From the NCBI GenBank assembly GCA_003508005.1, contig DNUE01000091.1:53815-117814 (forward strand): 64,000 nt of DNA, given 5' to 3'. Positions within the stretch are counted from its first letter, which is position 1; every line of letters begins with the position of its first letter. Below are positions 1 to 9,518 of this stretch, piece after piece. The DNA is from Desulfobulbaceae bacterium. GTDB taxonomy: Bacteria; Desulfobacterota; Desulfobulbia; Desulfobulbales; Desulfobulbaceae. Both the position numbers and the translations under genes were made by a program. The notes below the pieces were generated by a model that saw nothing but the letters and a program-made list of their open reading frames with translations, did no database searches and was not told where the DNA came from.

Positions 1-1477
1 ACCTGCCCGGGTACTGATCCTGGAGGCTGGGGCAGGGACGGATGTTATCCAGGCCGTACACAGGGGCGCGGCCAGAGTGACGGCGGTGGAGCAGCAGCGC
101 AAGGCCCTAGAGCTGGCTATGGCCGACTACGGCCAGGAGGTTGCCGGCCCACTGGCACGCAGCTCCGTCCGCTTTGCGTATCTTTCACCCCGTACCTGGC
201 TGGCCCTTGACCGGGAACTCTACGACCTGATCACCCTGCCCGTGGTCGGGACCTTCGGCGGCTCAGCAGGCCTTTTCGCCATGCAGGAACAGTATCTCCT
301 GACCAGGGAGTCTTTTGCCGCCATCTGGGATCATCTCAGCCCGGACGGACTCCTGCGGGTTTCCTCCTGGCTCGATTCTCCAGCGCGCAACCCCCTGCGC
401 CTTGCGGCCACCCTGGCCGAAACCCTGGCAGCGGTCGGGGTTGATCCGGCAGGCCATGTAGCGGCAGTGCAGGGGTGGGACATGATCACCTTCGTGGTGA
501 AGCGCTCCCCGTTCACCCCGGCCGAGATAGAGCAAATCCGCGCTTTCTGCAAACAACTGCAGTTTGATCCGGTCCTGCCGCCCGGCGTGCAGCCGGAAGA
601 GCGTCAGCGCTACCACTTTTCAGCAGATCACGCTTTTCCTGAACATCTTGCCGGCCTCTTCTCGGAACGCCAGCGTCAGAGACTCTACCAACGCTATCCG
701 TTCAACTTGCAGCCGGTTTCCGATAACCGTCCCTTCTTTTCCCAGTTTCTCCGATGGAGAGATATCCCCCGGATTTTTCGCTTGATGGGGGAACGGGCCC
801 TCCCGTTTCTGGAACTGGGGTATGTCCTTGTCCTCCTGAGTTTCGGCCAGATGATCGCGGCCGCCGGGCTGCTGATCCTGGTCCCTCTCCTCCGGCTTGG
901 CCTGCCAGGGGAAAAAGGCGTGCCGCGCTGGATTATCCCCTATTTCAGCGGGCTGGGCCTTGGCTACATGTTTTTTGAAATTGTCATGATCCATGAGTTG
1001 GTGCTCTATTTCGGCCATCCCATCATTGCCGCGGCGGCGGTCATCGGCAGCCTGCTCTTTTTTTCGGGCCTGGGCAGTCTCTCTTCGGCGAGACTGCCGG
1101 CCCTTTTCTCCGGCCATGCCCTGGCTGCGGCATTGATTACGGTCCTTCTCCTGCTCTATAATTTTCTCCTCCAGCCGCTCCTGCAGCAGACCATAGCCCT
1201 GCCTGATGCCTGGAAGACCCTGGTCTTCCTTGCGCTGATCGCCCCGCCTGCCTTTGTCATGGGCATGCCTTTTCCCCTGGGTTTGGCGCGCCTGGCGGAA
1301 TCGAACAAGAGCCAGGCGGCCTGGGCCTGGGGAATAAATGGCAGCGTGTCCGTGGTCAGTACGGGGCTTGCCGCCATAATTGCGGTGGAACTAGGTTATT
1401 CGGCAGCGCTGCTGCTTGCCGCCGCTGCCTACGGCCTGGCTGCTGCAAGCGGCTATGCAGACGGAAAAACAGCCTGA
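1..1477 (+). CDS. Spermidine synthase-like fused membrane protein, 5' truncated
   Basis: The frame is already open at base 2, so the gene starts upstream of the window. The first residues visible read VLILEAGAGTD, an S-adenosylmethionine-binding motif I of the spermidine synthase/methyltransferase fold, followed by an acidic TAVEQ strand. About 230 residues of Rossmann-type domain precede roughly six hydrophobic segments (about nt 790-1450), including GLGYMFFEI and FVMGMPFPLGLARL, typical of polytopic proteins that carry a spermidine-synthase-like domain. The substrate of this family is generally unknown, and real spermidine synthase activity should not be assumed. The stop is at 1475-1477 and the convergent ATP-grasp gene begins 86 bases on. 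Confidence 0.75.
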   Translation, partial: PARVLILEAGAGTDVIQAVHRGAARVTAVEQQRKALELAMADYGQEVAGPLARSSVRFAYLSPRTWLALDRELYDLITLPVVGTFGGSAGLFAMQEQYLLTRESFAAIWDHLSPDGLLRVSSWLDSPARNPLRLAATLAETLAAVGVDPAGHVAAVQGWDMITFVVKRSPFTPAEIEQIRAFCKQLQFDPVLPPGVQPEERQRYHFSADHAFPEHLAGLFSERQRQRLYQRYPFNLQPVSDNRPFFSQFLRWRDIPRIFRLMGERALPFLELGYVLVLLSFGQMIAAAGLLILVPLLRLGLPGEKGVPRWIIPYFSGLGLGYMFFEIVMIHELVLYFGHPIIAAAAVIGSLLFFSGLGSLSSARLPALFSGHALAAALITVLLLLYNFLLQPLLQQTIALPDAWKTLVFLALIAPPAFVMGMPFPLGLARLAESNKSQAAWAWGINGSVSVVSTGLAAIIAVELGYSAALLLAAAAYGLAAASGYADGKTA

Positions 1478-1563
1478 TTACTGCTGCAGCCACCTTAACG
1501 GGCTGTTTCTCTTCGGAGTGGAGCCTTGGCAGGAAAACAGGGGATAACGTAAAGAAATTTGCG

Positions 1564-2583
1564 TCAGATTCGCCGGGAAAACAGCGGGTGGCGAAGGGCC
1601 GCCAGGTTGACCAGCCAGCTGGCCATGGCGCCGTATGAAAGGCCGGATGCTTCCGCGGCGTAGACCGTACTGGTATCCGGACTGAAGTCCGCATTGGGGT
1701 TGATGTCCAGCACGTAGTAATGACCATTTCCTGACCGCATGTCGATGCGGCCGTAATCCCGGCATCCCATGGCTTTATAGGCCCTTATCGCCGTCCGGTA
1801 CAACCCTGCCAGCTGCGATTCGTCCAGTGGCGCCGGAATTCGCATTTCAATGTTTTCATAGTGCTCCGAACCGGGGGTGAACTTGGAATCAAAGGTGCAC
1901 AGGCGATCCCTGATATTGTCGAAGGCGCCGAAATCCATCTCTACCGCCGGCAATGCATGGATCATCCCGTTGCCCCAAAGGGTCACATGAAACTCCCGGC
2001 CGTCGATGAAATCTTCCACCAGCGCCGGTTGGTTGAACTTGTTGCGCACGAAAAGAACCCGCTCCCTGAGCTCGTGCCGGTCCATGACCACCGCATCGGT
2101 GGATATCCCCAGGCTGCAGTGTTCCATGGCAGGCTTGACGATAGCCGGGAACCGGTCCCATCCGTCGACTTCTTCCGGAGCGACAAGCCTGCCGTCAGGC
2201 GTCGGAATGCCGTTCTCAATGAGCAAGGCTTTGGTCGCCGCCTTGTCCCAGCTGAACGCGAGCACCTGGGGAGAAGAGCCGGTGTAGGCGAAATTGAGAT
2301 CCTCCAGGATTTCGGCGACCCGGTTGTCGCTGCGCGGCAAGCCGGGCAATTCCTCGCACCAGTTGAAAATGACGAATTCATCGGGGGAATAAGGCCGGAG
2401 AACCTCGCCGAGTGCATGATCAACGACCTGGGCGACAACCACGGGATGCCCCTCTTCGCTCAATTCGCTTTTCAGCTTTTCCACGGTCTCAACCGCATCG
2501 GCCATCCCTGCATCTCCCCAGGCAGGGTCCAGGTTGTGAAGCATCAAGACAGGGATGTCGGTTCTTCTCCGTGTCGGTTCCAT
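1564..2583 (-). CDS. D-Ala-D-Ala ligase-like ATP-grasp protein
   Basis: A 339-residue ATP-grasp enzyme related to D-alanine-D-alanine ligase. Visible parts are an N-terminal sub-domain (VLMLHNLDPAWGD), the glycine-rich loop region around VKPAMEHCSLGIS, the hinge ALVEDFIDGREFHV, and the metal-binding end LDINPNADFSPDTS, in place of the usual EINTxPG of true Ddl. The changed metal loop and absence of murein genes nearby suggest a dipeptide or peptide ligase of another substrate rather than cell-wall Ddl. The start ATG at 2583 has GGGAGGAG almost touching it, a short Shine-Dalgarno spacing. It stands alone, convergent with the preceding gene. Confidence 0.8.
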   Translation of the reverse strand: MEPTRRRTDIPVLMLHNLDPAWGDAGMADAVETVEKLKSELSEEGHPVVVAQVVDHALGEVLRPYSPDEFVIFNWCEELPGLPRSDNRVAEILEDLNFAYTGSSPQVLAFSWDKAATKALLIENGIPTPDGRLVAPEEVDGWDRFPAIVKPAMEHCSLGISTDAVVMDRHELRERVLFVRNKFNQPALVEDFIDGREFHVTLWGNGMIHALPAVEMDFGAFDNIRDRLCTFDSKFTPGSEHYENIEMRIPAPLDESQLAGLYRTAIRAYKAMGCRDYGRIDMRSGNGHYYVLDINPNADFSPDTSTVYAAEASGLSYGAMASWLVNLAALRHPLFSRRI

Positions 2584-3315
2584 CTCCTCCCGTGTTCCAT
2601 TGAGCGCAGCTTGCGTTGAGGACTAATGAGGCCATGAACAAATCCCAGGAAGGAGTCCCGGACCTCCCGCGCAACCTCTTTTTCCGACGGGGGCGAAATT
2701 GGCATAGCCGCGTCAGAAATATGAAGTCTCCTTAAGGCTTTACCCTAAAGCGAAATGTCATGCAAGAAAAGAGGAGATATTTCTGTCGGATGAGGGCGGA
2801 TTATTGCCTGGACAACTCCCAGCACAGGAAATACCGGGGTCCTGGTCCGAAAAAAATATCAGGCAGGCCTGTCCGTCGGATTCCGCGACATGCTGCCTGG
2901 GGTCGGCGGGATCAGGGCTGGGAATTGCTGATCCCTGGAATGAACATCGGCCAGGGGAAGCGGGTGAAGGTCGCGGTGCAGGAAACATCGGCGGCCATAG
3001 TTACCTTCCCGTCCGCGCAGCGCGCGTCACCACTCCACCCCTTGAATTTCGAGCCAAAGGCCAGCGGCGGGGGCAAATTCCTGCGGCCTCATCCTGCCGG
3101 TTTGCTGCACAGTTGCCAGATGATTGCCGCCATCCCCACCGAATGGGGAGTTGACAAGTTGCCCCGGCTTCGGTAGTTCTATGGACGAAGTGATTATCGG
3201 GACCGTGGCCTGGCCGCGGCCTCCGATGCTCCATCCGTACACCGCGCGCGGCAAGGCGCTGTTCTTCTTGCCGCACCCGCGGAGATGACAGAACATTTAG
3301 TGACATCGGCATGCC
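2584..3315. other. Long intergenic region upstream of nadA
   Basis: About 730 bases with no convincing gene. Several open frames of 76-158 codons cross it on both strands, but none has a Shine-Dalgarno site plus recognisable protein composition. A 35-codon frame (3181-3288, MDEVIIGTVAW...) is possible but unsupported. The only signal I trust is a possible nadA promoter at its right end. Confidence 0.5.
3151..3179 (+). promoter_or_regulatory. Candidate nadA promoter
   Basis: A perfect TTGACA -35 box (3151-3156), 17 bases of spacer and a weak TAGTTC -10 (3174-3179), about 135 bases before the nadA start. Confidence 0.4.
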
Positions 3316-4410
3316 ATGAACACCAACGTCCAGCTTCCCGTCATTGACGAGGCCTCCATCAACAGACTCGCTGCCCAGGCCCAACCGGCCATCCCGGTTG
3401 CAGGGGCGGCAAAGGACAGGCTGATCAGCCGCATCCGGCAGCTGCTCAGGGAAAAGGACGCGGTCCTGGTCGCCCATTACTACACGGACCAGGACCTACA
3501 GATCCTGGCCGACGCCACCGGCGGCTGCGTTTCCGACTCCCTGGAGATGGCCCGCTTCGGCCATTCCCATCCGGCCAGCACCATCATGGTGGCCGGGGTC
3601 CGCTTCATGGGGGAAACTGCCAAAATCCTCAATCCGGAAAAACGGGTGCTGATGCCCACTCTGGAGGCCGAGTGCTCACTGGACCTGAGCTGCCGGTCGG
3701 ACATCTTCAGCCGCTTCTGCGACGCGCACCCTGACCGGACCGTGGTGGTCTACGCCAACACCAGCGCCGAGGTCAAGGCCCGGGCGGACTGGGTGGTCAC
3801 TTCGAGCATCGCCGGCAGGGTGGTTGAGCACCTGCACCAACTCGGCGAAAAAATCCTCTGGGCGCCGGATCGCTATCTGGGCGGCTATATCCGCAAGGTC
3901 ACCGGCGCGGATATGCTCCTGTGGCCCGGCTACTGCATCGTCCATGACGCCTTCAAGGCCGAGGGGCTGGCGGCCCTGCGCAAAAGCCACCCGGAGGCCG
4001 CGGTCCTGGTCCATCCGGAATCGCCCATGGAAGTGATCAACCAGGCGGACGTGGTCGGCTCCACCACCCAGCTGATAAGGGCGGCGGCCGCACTCCCCCA
4101 TCCTCTCTTCATCGTTGCCACCGACCACGGCATCTTCCATAAGATGAGGGAGGTTGCGCCGACCAAACGCTTCATCGAGGCCCCCATGGGAGGGACCGGG
4201 GCCACCTGCCTCAGCTGCGCCCACTGCCCCTGGATGGCGATGAACGGTCTGGCCAACCTGGCCCACGCCCTGGAAACCGGCGAGGGCGAAATCCTTGTCG
4301 ATCCGGAGGTAGGCAGACAGGCCATGGTCTCGGTCAAGCGGATGCTCGATTTTGCCGAAAAGCTTAAGGTCCAGGCCACCGACGCAGCGAATATTGTCTC
4401 CCCTGCCTGA
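3316..4410 (+). CDS. nadA: Quinolinate synthase A
   Basis: NadA condenses iminoaspartate with dihydroxyacetone phosphate to quinolinate in cytoplasmic NAD synthesis and carries an oxygen-labile [4Fe-4S] cluster. The 364-residue product shows the family pattern: VAHYYTDQDLQ near the N-terminus, GVRFMGETAKIL, the first cysteine region EAECSLDLSC, WPGYCIVH, HPESPMEV, ATDHGIFHKM and the C-terminal CLSCAHCPWM. The Cys triad expected for the cluster is present. Length matches bacterial NadA of the longer type. The ATG at 3316 is preceded by no strong ribosome site. No nadB or nadC is adjacent, so the rest of the pathway must be elsewhere. Confidence 0.95.
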   Translation: MNTNVQLPVIDEASINRLAAQAQPAIPVAGAAKDRLISRIRQLLREKDAVLVAHYYTDQDLQILADATGGCVSDSLEMARFGHSHPASTIMVAGVRFMGETAKILNPEKRVLMPTLEAECSLDLSCRSDIFSRFCDAHPDRTVVVYANTSAEVKARADWVVTSSIAGRVVEHLHQLGEKILWAPDRYLGGYIRKVTGADMLLWPGYCIVHDAFKAEGLAALRKSHPEAAVLVHPESPMEVINQADVVGSTTQLIRAAAALPHPLFIVATDHGIFHKMREVAPTKRFIEAPMGGTGATCLSCAHCPWMAMNGLANLAHALETGEGEILVDPEVGRQAMVSVKRMLDFAEKLKVQATDAANIVSPA

Positions 4411-4696
4411 ATGTCCCTGCATCCGTTTCCGGCTGGATACCTGTTCTCTTCGGGCCGAAACCCGAAAAGAGCTGGTGTCCCCTTTTTTCAAACAAGTTGT
4501 GATTACCACTCATTTCTCAATGCGGACCTAATGGGTGAGAGGATTCGCCATTCCCTTTCCTCCAGGCAGGGGAAAAGGATATCGGGATCGACCCGAAGCG
4601 ATGCCGCTGCCTATGCCGATACCGACACCGTTTTTGTCGTGCTTCGCGGCAACGTCCCTTAAACAATAAACTGCCAACTGACAACTGGAGATTGCG
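4411..4696. other. Convergent intergenic region
   Basis: About 290 bases between convergent nadA and the PPDK-like gene. An 83-codon open frame on the plus strand (4411-4662) has low-complexity composition and no ribosome site. I see no RNA gene or clear terminator. Confidence 0.4.
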
Positions 4697-7600
4697 CTAC
4701 AGCGGCAGGATGTGCACCTCCTCGCGCAGGGGATGCATGCCGCGCAACAGCAGGCCGGAGCGGCCGTCGATGGAGATCGGGTCGCCGAAATTGATGCGCT
4801 GGCCGGAAATCTCCGCGTACTCCTCCGCCTCATAGACCCGCAGATCCCGGCAGCCCACCACGCAGGTCTTCTCCAGGCGGGTCGCCACTACCGAGGCGTG
4901 GGAGGTCTGGCCGCCGCGTGAGGTCAGCAGGCCGTCGGCCAGGGAAACCTCGCGAATATCTTCGGGGACCGTGTCCTGACGGATGAGGATCAGCTGGGTC
5001 TCCGGGTCGACACGCCGCAGTTGCCCAATATTACTTTCAGAAAATACCGCCCGTCCGCAAAGCGCGCTACCGCTGACCCCGATACCCCTGCCCAGCACAA
5101 ACTGTTTCACCGCCTCGGGGTCGGTAAATACCTGGAAGCGCTCCATGGCCTTGATGGTGATCATGTCCCGGGTCTGCAGGATGTTCAACTGGTGCGGTTC
5201 CGGTCCCTCGAAGGTGAACTCCATTTCCTGGGGGTTCCAGCCTTTGGTGTAGACCAGGTCCCGGGCGATCTCCAGCAGTTTTTCATAGATTTCCGGGAAG
5301 CGCCGCTCCAGGGAATTATCCTCGGAGCGGCCGTCCAACTGGGCCTGTTCCACGGAAATCGGCTGACTGGTGACCAGGCCGGAAACGATGTCCTCTCCCT
5401 GGTCACCGGAGGCATAGTCGCCCCAGAGGGCCACCCTCCGAACCTTGCGGTAGGGATGGGCGGTGAACAGCACGCCGCTGCCGGCATCCTGCCCCAGGTT
5501 ACCATAGACCATGGCCTGGACGATGGTGGCGGTGCCCCAGTCTTCGGAAATATCCATGAGCTTTCGGTACTCGTTGGCCTTCTCGGTATTCCAGGACTCC
5601 AGGACCATCTCCACGGCGCGGATCAACTGCAGCCAAGGGTCGTCAGGCACATCCAGGCCTAGCCGGCATACCAGCTTCTGATATTCCAGGGCCAGTTCCT
5701 GCATCTGTTCCGGCGAAAACTCCCTCTTCATCACGACCCTGGCCTTTTTTTTCTGGGCGTTCATGAGCTCCTGGAAGTCCTCGCGGGCGATACCGTGGGC
5801 CATGCCCCAGGACTGCAGAAAACGCCGGTAATTGTCCCAGGCAAAATAACGCTTGCCGGTGGCCTCCACGTATTCATGGATCAGTTCCTCGTTGAGCCCC
5901 ACGTTATGGATGGTGGACATCATCCCCGGCATGGACATGGCCGAGCCGGAACGAACGGACAGCAGCAGCGGCCTGTCCGGGGAGCCGAAGTTGGTGCCGG
6001 TGAGCTTCTCGATGCCGTTGATGGAGTTGCGCAGCCGCCGCATGAATTCGTCGCGGGCCCGTTCAAAGCGCCGCACCACCGGCCAGCAGCGGAAAATCTC
6101 GGTGGTGATGATCACGGCAGGCGGCACGGGTTTGCCCTCCCGGGCCAGCACCATCAGATTGAACCCCTTATTGCCGAGGTGGATCAGGTTGTGGGTGCGC
6201 AGATTCTCGTCGTACAGGGAACTGATTGTCTTCCCCGGGTTATAGGTCATCAGCAGATCCAGGCCGCTCTCATCCAGGATATCCTTCTGGGCTTCCAGGG
6301 TCTGCATGATCCTGGTGATAAAGTTGTCCAGATGCTGGAGGCCGAAGGTGGAGGCAATCAGGTCACGGAAAAAGGTCTCGGAAAGCCGATGCACGGTGGC
6401 GGAAAGATCCTGCGCATCCCAGTGGGGGCGGTACTTGGTCAGCAGATTGGCCTCGCCAATCTGGGGAATGATTATGGAAAGATTGTTCTGGTGAATATTG
6501 GTGTAATAGGCATAGATGATGTCCTTGACCCCCTCGGACATGCCCCTGAAGATATCGAGATACTGCGTATAGGAAAAACGCCTGATCCCCAGGGACGAGG
6601 TCAGGAGGCTGACATAGGTGTCCAACTTGCGGCTGCCGATCCCGTCCACCCTTAGTGCCCGGAGATAGAGTTTTAAACAGCGGCTGACCCGGATGAAGGT
6701 GGCCTGGGTGATGAAGGTCAGGTTGATGGTGTCGGACAGCCGCTCCAGGTAGATATTGGCCAGGCTTTCCAGGCGGAAGGTCAGACCCAGGGCATCAAAC
6801 TTTCGCTCGCTGTACCGGCCATACACCGAGGGAATGTCCACGGCGATGTGGCGCTTGTGGTAGATCTCCTCCTTGGGGGTGAATTTATCCTTGCTCAGGA
6901 TGATCTCCTTGAGCTGTTCCAGATGTTCGAGGACCTCGTTAAGACAGGTTGTGGTGTCGGAATCCTCCAGGATATCCAGCAGACTCTCCATCTCCGGGAA
7001 ACCGCTTTGGGCAGCCTGATGCAGCTGATGGCGCAGTTCCTGCAGGGCGAGATTGTACTTCTGGTGCAGCAGCTTGTACATCTTGACCAGCATCTCGTAA
7101 CGGCGACGCTCCACCGCGGACAGATCCTGTTGCCGGTCCAGATAGACCCGGCAGTCTTCATCTTCCCAGTGCAGGAGATCCTTGACGCTGGTGATTTTCA
7201 AATCGTTGCGGATCCGGTTGGCCAGAATGTGCTGCTCGTCGATGAAGGGACCCGTAGGTTGGACCTGCCGGAGCACCTCCTCGGGCAGAAACTGGCGCAG
7301 CGGCTCCTTGTCCCGGGTCAGCCAGAATTTGAAGATCGCCCGGATGAAATCGACGATCAGGTTGCTGGACTCCACATGACTCTGCTTGCGCAGGAAATGG
7401 ATAAGCACGTCCCGGCGGTTGTGCAGCTCATCCAGTTCGGTTGAGACATCGCGCAGTTCCCCTTCCGCGCCGATCTCGTTGAAGAAGACCGGCATCAGCT
7501 TGGTGAACTGCTTGGCCAGGTTGTAGATCGGTTCAATGGGGTGGTTGAGCAGTTCTGTGATGTCGCGCTGAAAGAGGTCGGTATCCTTGACGCAGGTGCC

Positions 7601-8956
7601 GGACAGCTTCAGGTTGATGATCAGGGCAGAGAACAGGGTGGAGCACCATTTGGGCTCCTGCATGATCAGGCTGAGCCAGACCCTGATGTTGGCCAGGTGT
7701 GCGGGGTTGGTGATGGGCTGCCAGTCCTCGTCCACCCCCATGACATTGGCGTACTGGAACCCGAAGCGGACCGCCTCCCAGAGAAAGGCCTCCACCAGCC
7801 GCGAATTGCCCCGCTTGAAGACCTCGCCGCCGATCAGCTGGATGCACTGCAGGGAGGTATGAGGATAGCGCCGGACATTGGCCTTGAGCAGGTGGAAGGT
7901 GGTGACGAAGAACTGCTCGATCTGTTCGAAGGTCTGCTTGCGGATGAGCTGGACCAGGCTGCGGTTGATCTCCCGCAGAGTCTCTTCGTGGATCAGGTAG
8001 AGTCCCGAGGTCTCCATGATCCGGAAGAGAAAGAGCAGCTTGCGGTTTTCGGCAAAGGTAGCATCCGCGGCACTGTCCTGGACCAGATGTCCGGGGATCT
8101 CCCGGTAGAGCCGCACCAAATCCATGTGGCTGGGCAGGGTGAGAATCTGCTGCAGGGCAGTCAGCGGCTCGGCCGCGATATCGATGCGGTCGAGGGTATC
8201 CTGGTGGGTTCGAAGACGTTCATGGGAAATTGCGGCCATGGAAGGACCGGCATGCCAGTCATGACAGAACTCCCCGCACTGCTGCATGAACCAGGGGAGA
8301 GGGTCCTCCTCGCCCAGCCAGTACTGGTAGTCGAGGCTCAGTATTTTCCGCATGAGGTGGGCTACGGGGGCGTAATCAAAGGCCGGGCCGCCATTTCCGC
8401 TGCTGAAGGACACCAACCGGGCCGCCACCTTTTTCATCGGGTGATGGCCCTGAACCATATGCATCATCAGCTGGGAATCTATCTCATCCAGGGCGATCAG
8501 CCGGGAAAGAAAATCGTTTAACGGCTCCTGGAAGCGCGATAGTTCCTCAACGGTGATGCTGTTCACCAGCTTTTCAACGTAGGCCAGCATCGCCTCCATG
8601 ACCAGGGCCACCAGTTTGCTGTTCTTGCGGCAGTCGAACAGGGCGTCAAGAAATATCCTGCAGAACAGGCCGAAACATTCCGGCCCCTTCTCGTGCCGCA
8701 GGTAATGGCCCAGGTTTTTCAGGACAAAGGCCCTGAGCTCCAGGATGATGAAGTTCCAGTTGCGATACGGGTGATGCACCTCATGCAGGAGGGTATCCAG
8801 TTTGCCCAGCAGCCCCTGATAACTGGCAACGACCTCGCGCAGAGGATCGAACACTGAATCGACAACGACCTCGCCGGCGGTCTCGGCCAGGTTGGCGCGC
8901 AGGGCGTCGGAATTTATTTTATTGCTATTCTGTAATCCATTCATCGCAGGGCACAA
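4697..8956 (-). CDS. PPDK-like phosphotransferase with long N-terminal extension and no PEP barrel
   Basis: A 1419-residue protein. Only about the last 515 residues are recognisable: a pyruvate phosphate dikinase-type ATP-grasp region (LGNKGFNLMVLA, LLLSVRSGSAMSMPGMM, WDNYRRFLQSWG, QDAGSGVLFTAHP, LNILQTRDMI) followed by the swivelling phosphohistidine domain with SRGGQTSHASVV, the phosphorylatable His being residue 1353. The protein ends there; the C-terminal PEP/pyruvate TIM barrel of PPDK and PEP synthase is absent. The first 900 residues are alpha-helical in character and not recognised. It could phosphorylate another acceptor, act in a multiprotein relay, or be regulatory. The start is uncertain: TTG at 8956 or ATG at 8944, neither with a good ribosome site. 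Confidence 0.75.
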   Translation of the reverse strand: MCPAMNGLQNSNKINSDALRANLAETAGEVVVDSVFDPLREVVASYQGLLGKLDTLLHEVHHPYRNWNFIILELRAFVLKNLGHYLRHEKGPECFGLFCRIFLDALFDCRKNSKLVALVMEAMLAYVEKLVNSITVEELSRFQEPLNDFLSRLIALDEIDSQLMMHMVQGHHPMKKVAARLVSFSSGNGGPAFDYAPVAHLMRKILSLDYQYWLGEEDPLPWFMQQCGEFCHDWHAGPSMAAISHERLRTHQDTLDRIDIAAEPLTALQQILTLPSHMDLVRLYREIPGHLVQDSAADATFAENRKLLFLFRIMETSGLYLIHEETLREINRSLVQLIRKQTFEQIEQFFVTTFHLLKANVRRYPHTSLQCIQLIGGEVFKRGNSRLVEAFLWEAVRFGFQYANVMGVDEDWQPITNPAHLANIRVWLSLIMQEPKWCSTLFSALIINLKLSGTCVKDTDLFQRDITELLNHPIEPIYNLAKQFTKLMPVFFNEIGAEGELRDVSTELDELHNRRDVLIHFLRKQSHVESSNLIVDFIRAIFKFWLTRDKEPLRQFLPEEVLRQVQPTGPFIDEQHILANRIRNDLKITSVKDLLHWEDEDCRVYLDRQQDLSAVERRRYEMLVKMYKLLHQKYNLALQELRHQLHQAAQSGFPEMESLLDILEDSDTTTCLNEVLEHLEQLKEIILSKDKFTPKEEIYHKRHIAVDIPSVYGRYSERKFDALGLTFRLESLANIYLERLSDTINLTFITQATFIRVSRCLKLYLRALRVDGIGSRKLDTYVSLLTSSLGIRRFSYTQYLDIFRGMSEGVKDIIYAYYTNIHQNNLSIIIPQIGEANLLTKYRPHWDAQDLSATVHRLSETFFRDLIASTFGLQHLDNFITRIMQTLEAQKDILDESGLDLLMTYNPGKTISSLYDENLRTHNLIHLGNKGFNLMVLAREGKPVPPAVIITTEIFRCWPVVRRFERARDEFMRRLRNSINGIEKLTGTNFGSPDRPLLLSVRSGSAMSMPGMMSTIHNVGLNEELIHEYVEATGKRYFAWDNYRRFLQSWGMAHGIAREDFQELMNAQKKKARVVMKREFSPEQMQELALEYQKLVCRLGLDVPDDPWLQLIRAVEMVLESWNTEKANEYRKLMDISEDWGTATIVQAMVYGNLGQDAGSGVLFTAHPYRKVRRVALWGDYASGDQGEDIVSGLVTSQPISVEQAQLDGRSEDNSLERRFPEIYEKLLEIARDLVYTKGWNPQEMEFTFEGPEPHQLNILQTRDMITIKAMERFQVFTDPEAVKQFVLGRGIGVSGSALCGRAVFSESNIGQLRRVDPETQLILIRQDTVPEDIREVSLADGLLTSRGGQTSHASVVATRLEKTCVVGCRDLRVYEAEEYAEISGQRINFGDPISIDGRSGLLLRGMHPLREEVHILPL

Positions 8957-9518
8957 CCGTGATGTTCATTCAGGCGGACCGGTTCATTGTACCAGCCTGC
9001 CACCGGCAAAGGGAGGATATACTCTATCTTCTTTGCGCCACATTTTTCCTGGCAGACCCCATCTGTCTCGTCAACCCCTTCCGATGAGTATTTCAACTTC
9101 TGCCCGGAATTGCAGAAAACCCTTTGTTGGAGGCATTTCCTTCCATTGGGGTTATGCGCGACAATGTGTCGCTTGCCAATAGCCAACAAACTCCTGAAAA
9201 AATCATACCGGCTAAAATTACCTCAAATTACGACTAAAATCATTATTAATAATTAGTTATAACAGCAAGAGACCTGCCATCAACAGAACATTTTCTGATC
9301 AATTCCCTCCAGCTGACGACCACTCCTTGATATTTCTTATTAATCCTGTATGATAGGAGCTGGCACCGACTCCGTCTGGGGCCGATCTGACCTATAATTA
9401 ACCCTTCCTGCGCCAAAAAAATGCAACCAATTGCTTCTGTGACCATGGCCCGCCTCGGACCTGCCGGGAATTCAGCCGGGTTGACAGCGGCCCGTCCCTT
9501 TCGAAAGACAGCACGATC
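8957..9518. other. Divergent intergenic region, partly AT-rich
   Basis: About 560 bases between the divergent PPDK-like and HEAT-like genes. It has an AT-rich stretch (9200-9260), a small perfect hairpin GCGACA-ATG-TGTCGC at 9168-9182, and the promoter listed separately. No gene seen. Confidence 0.5.
9327..9354 (+). promoter_or_regulatory. Candidate promoter of the HEAT-like/HD-GYP operon
   Basis: TTGATA (9327-9332), 16-base AT-rich spacer, TATGAT (9349-9354), about 165 bases before the first start codon. Confidence 0.45.

Noticed and set aside
2760..3176. Open frame of 138 codons upstream of nadA
   Set aside because: No ribosome site, no recognisable protein features and overlapping frames on both strands of similar length.
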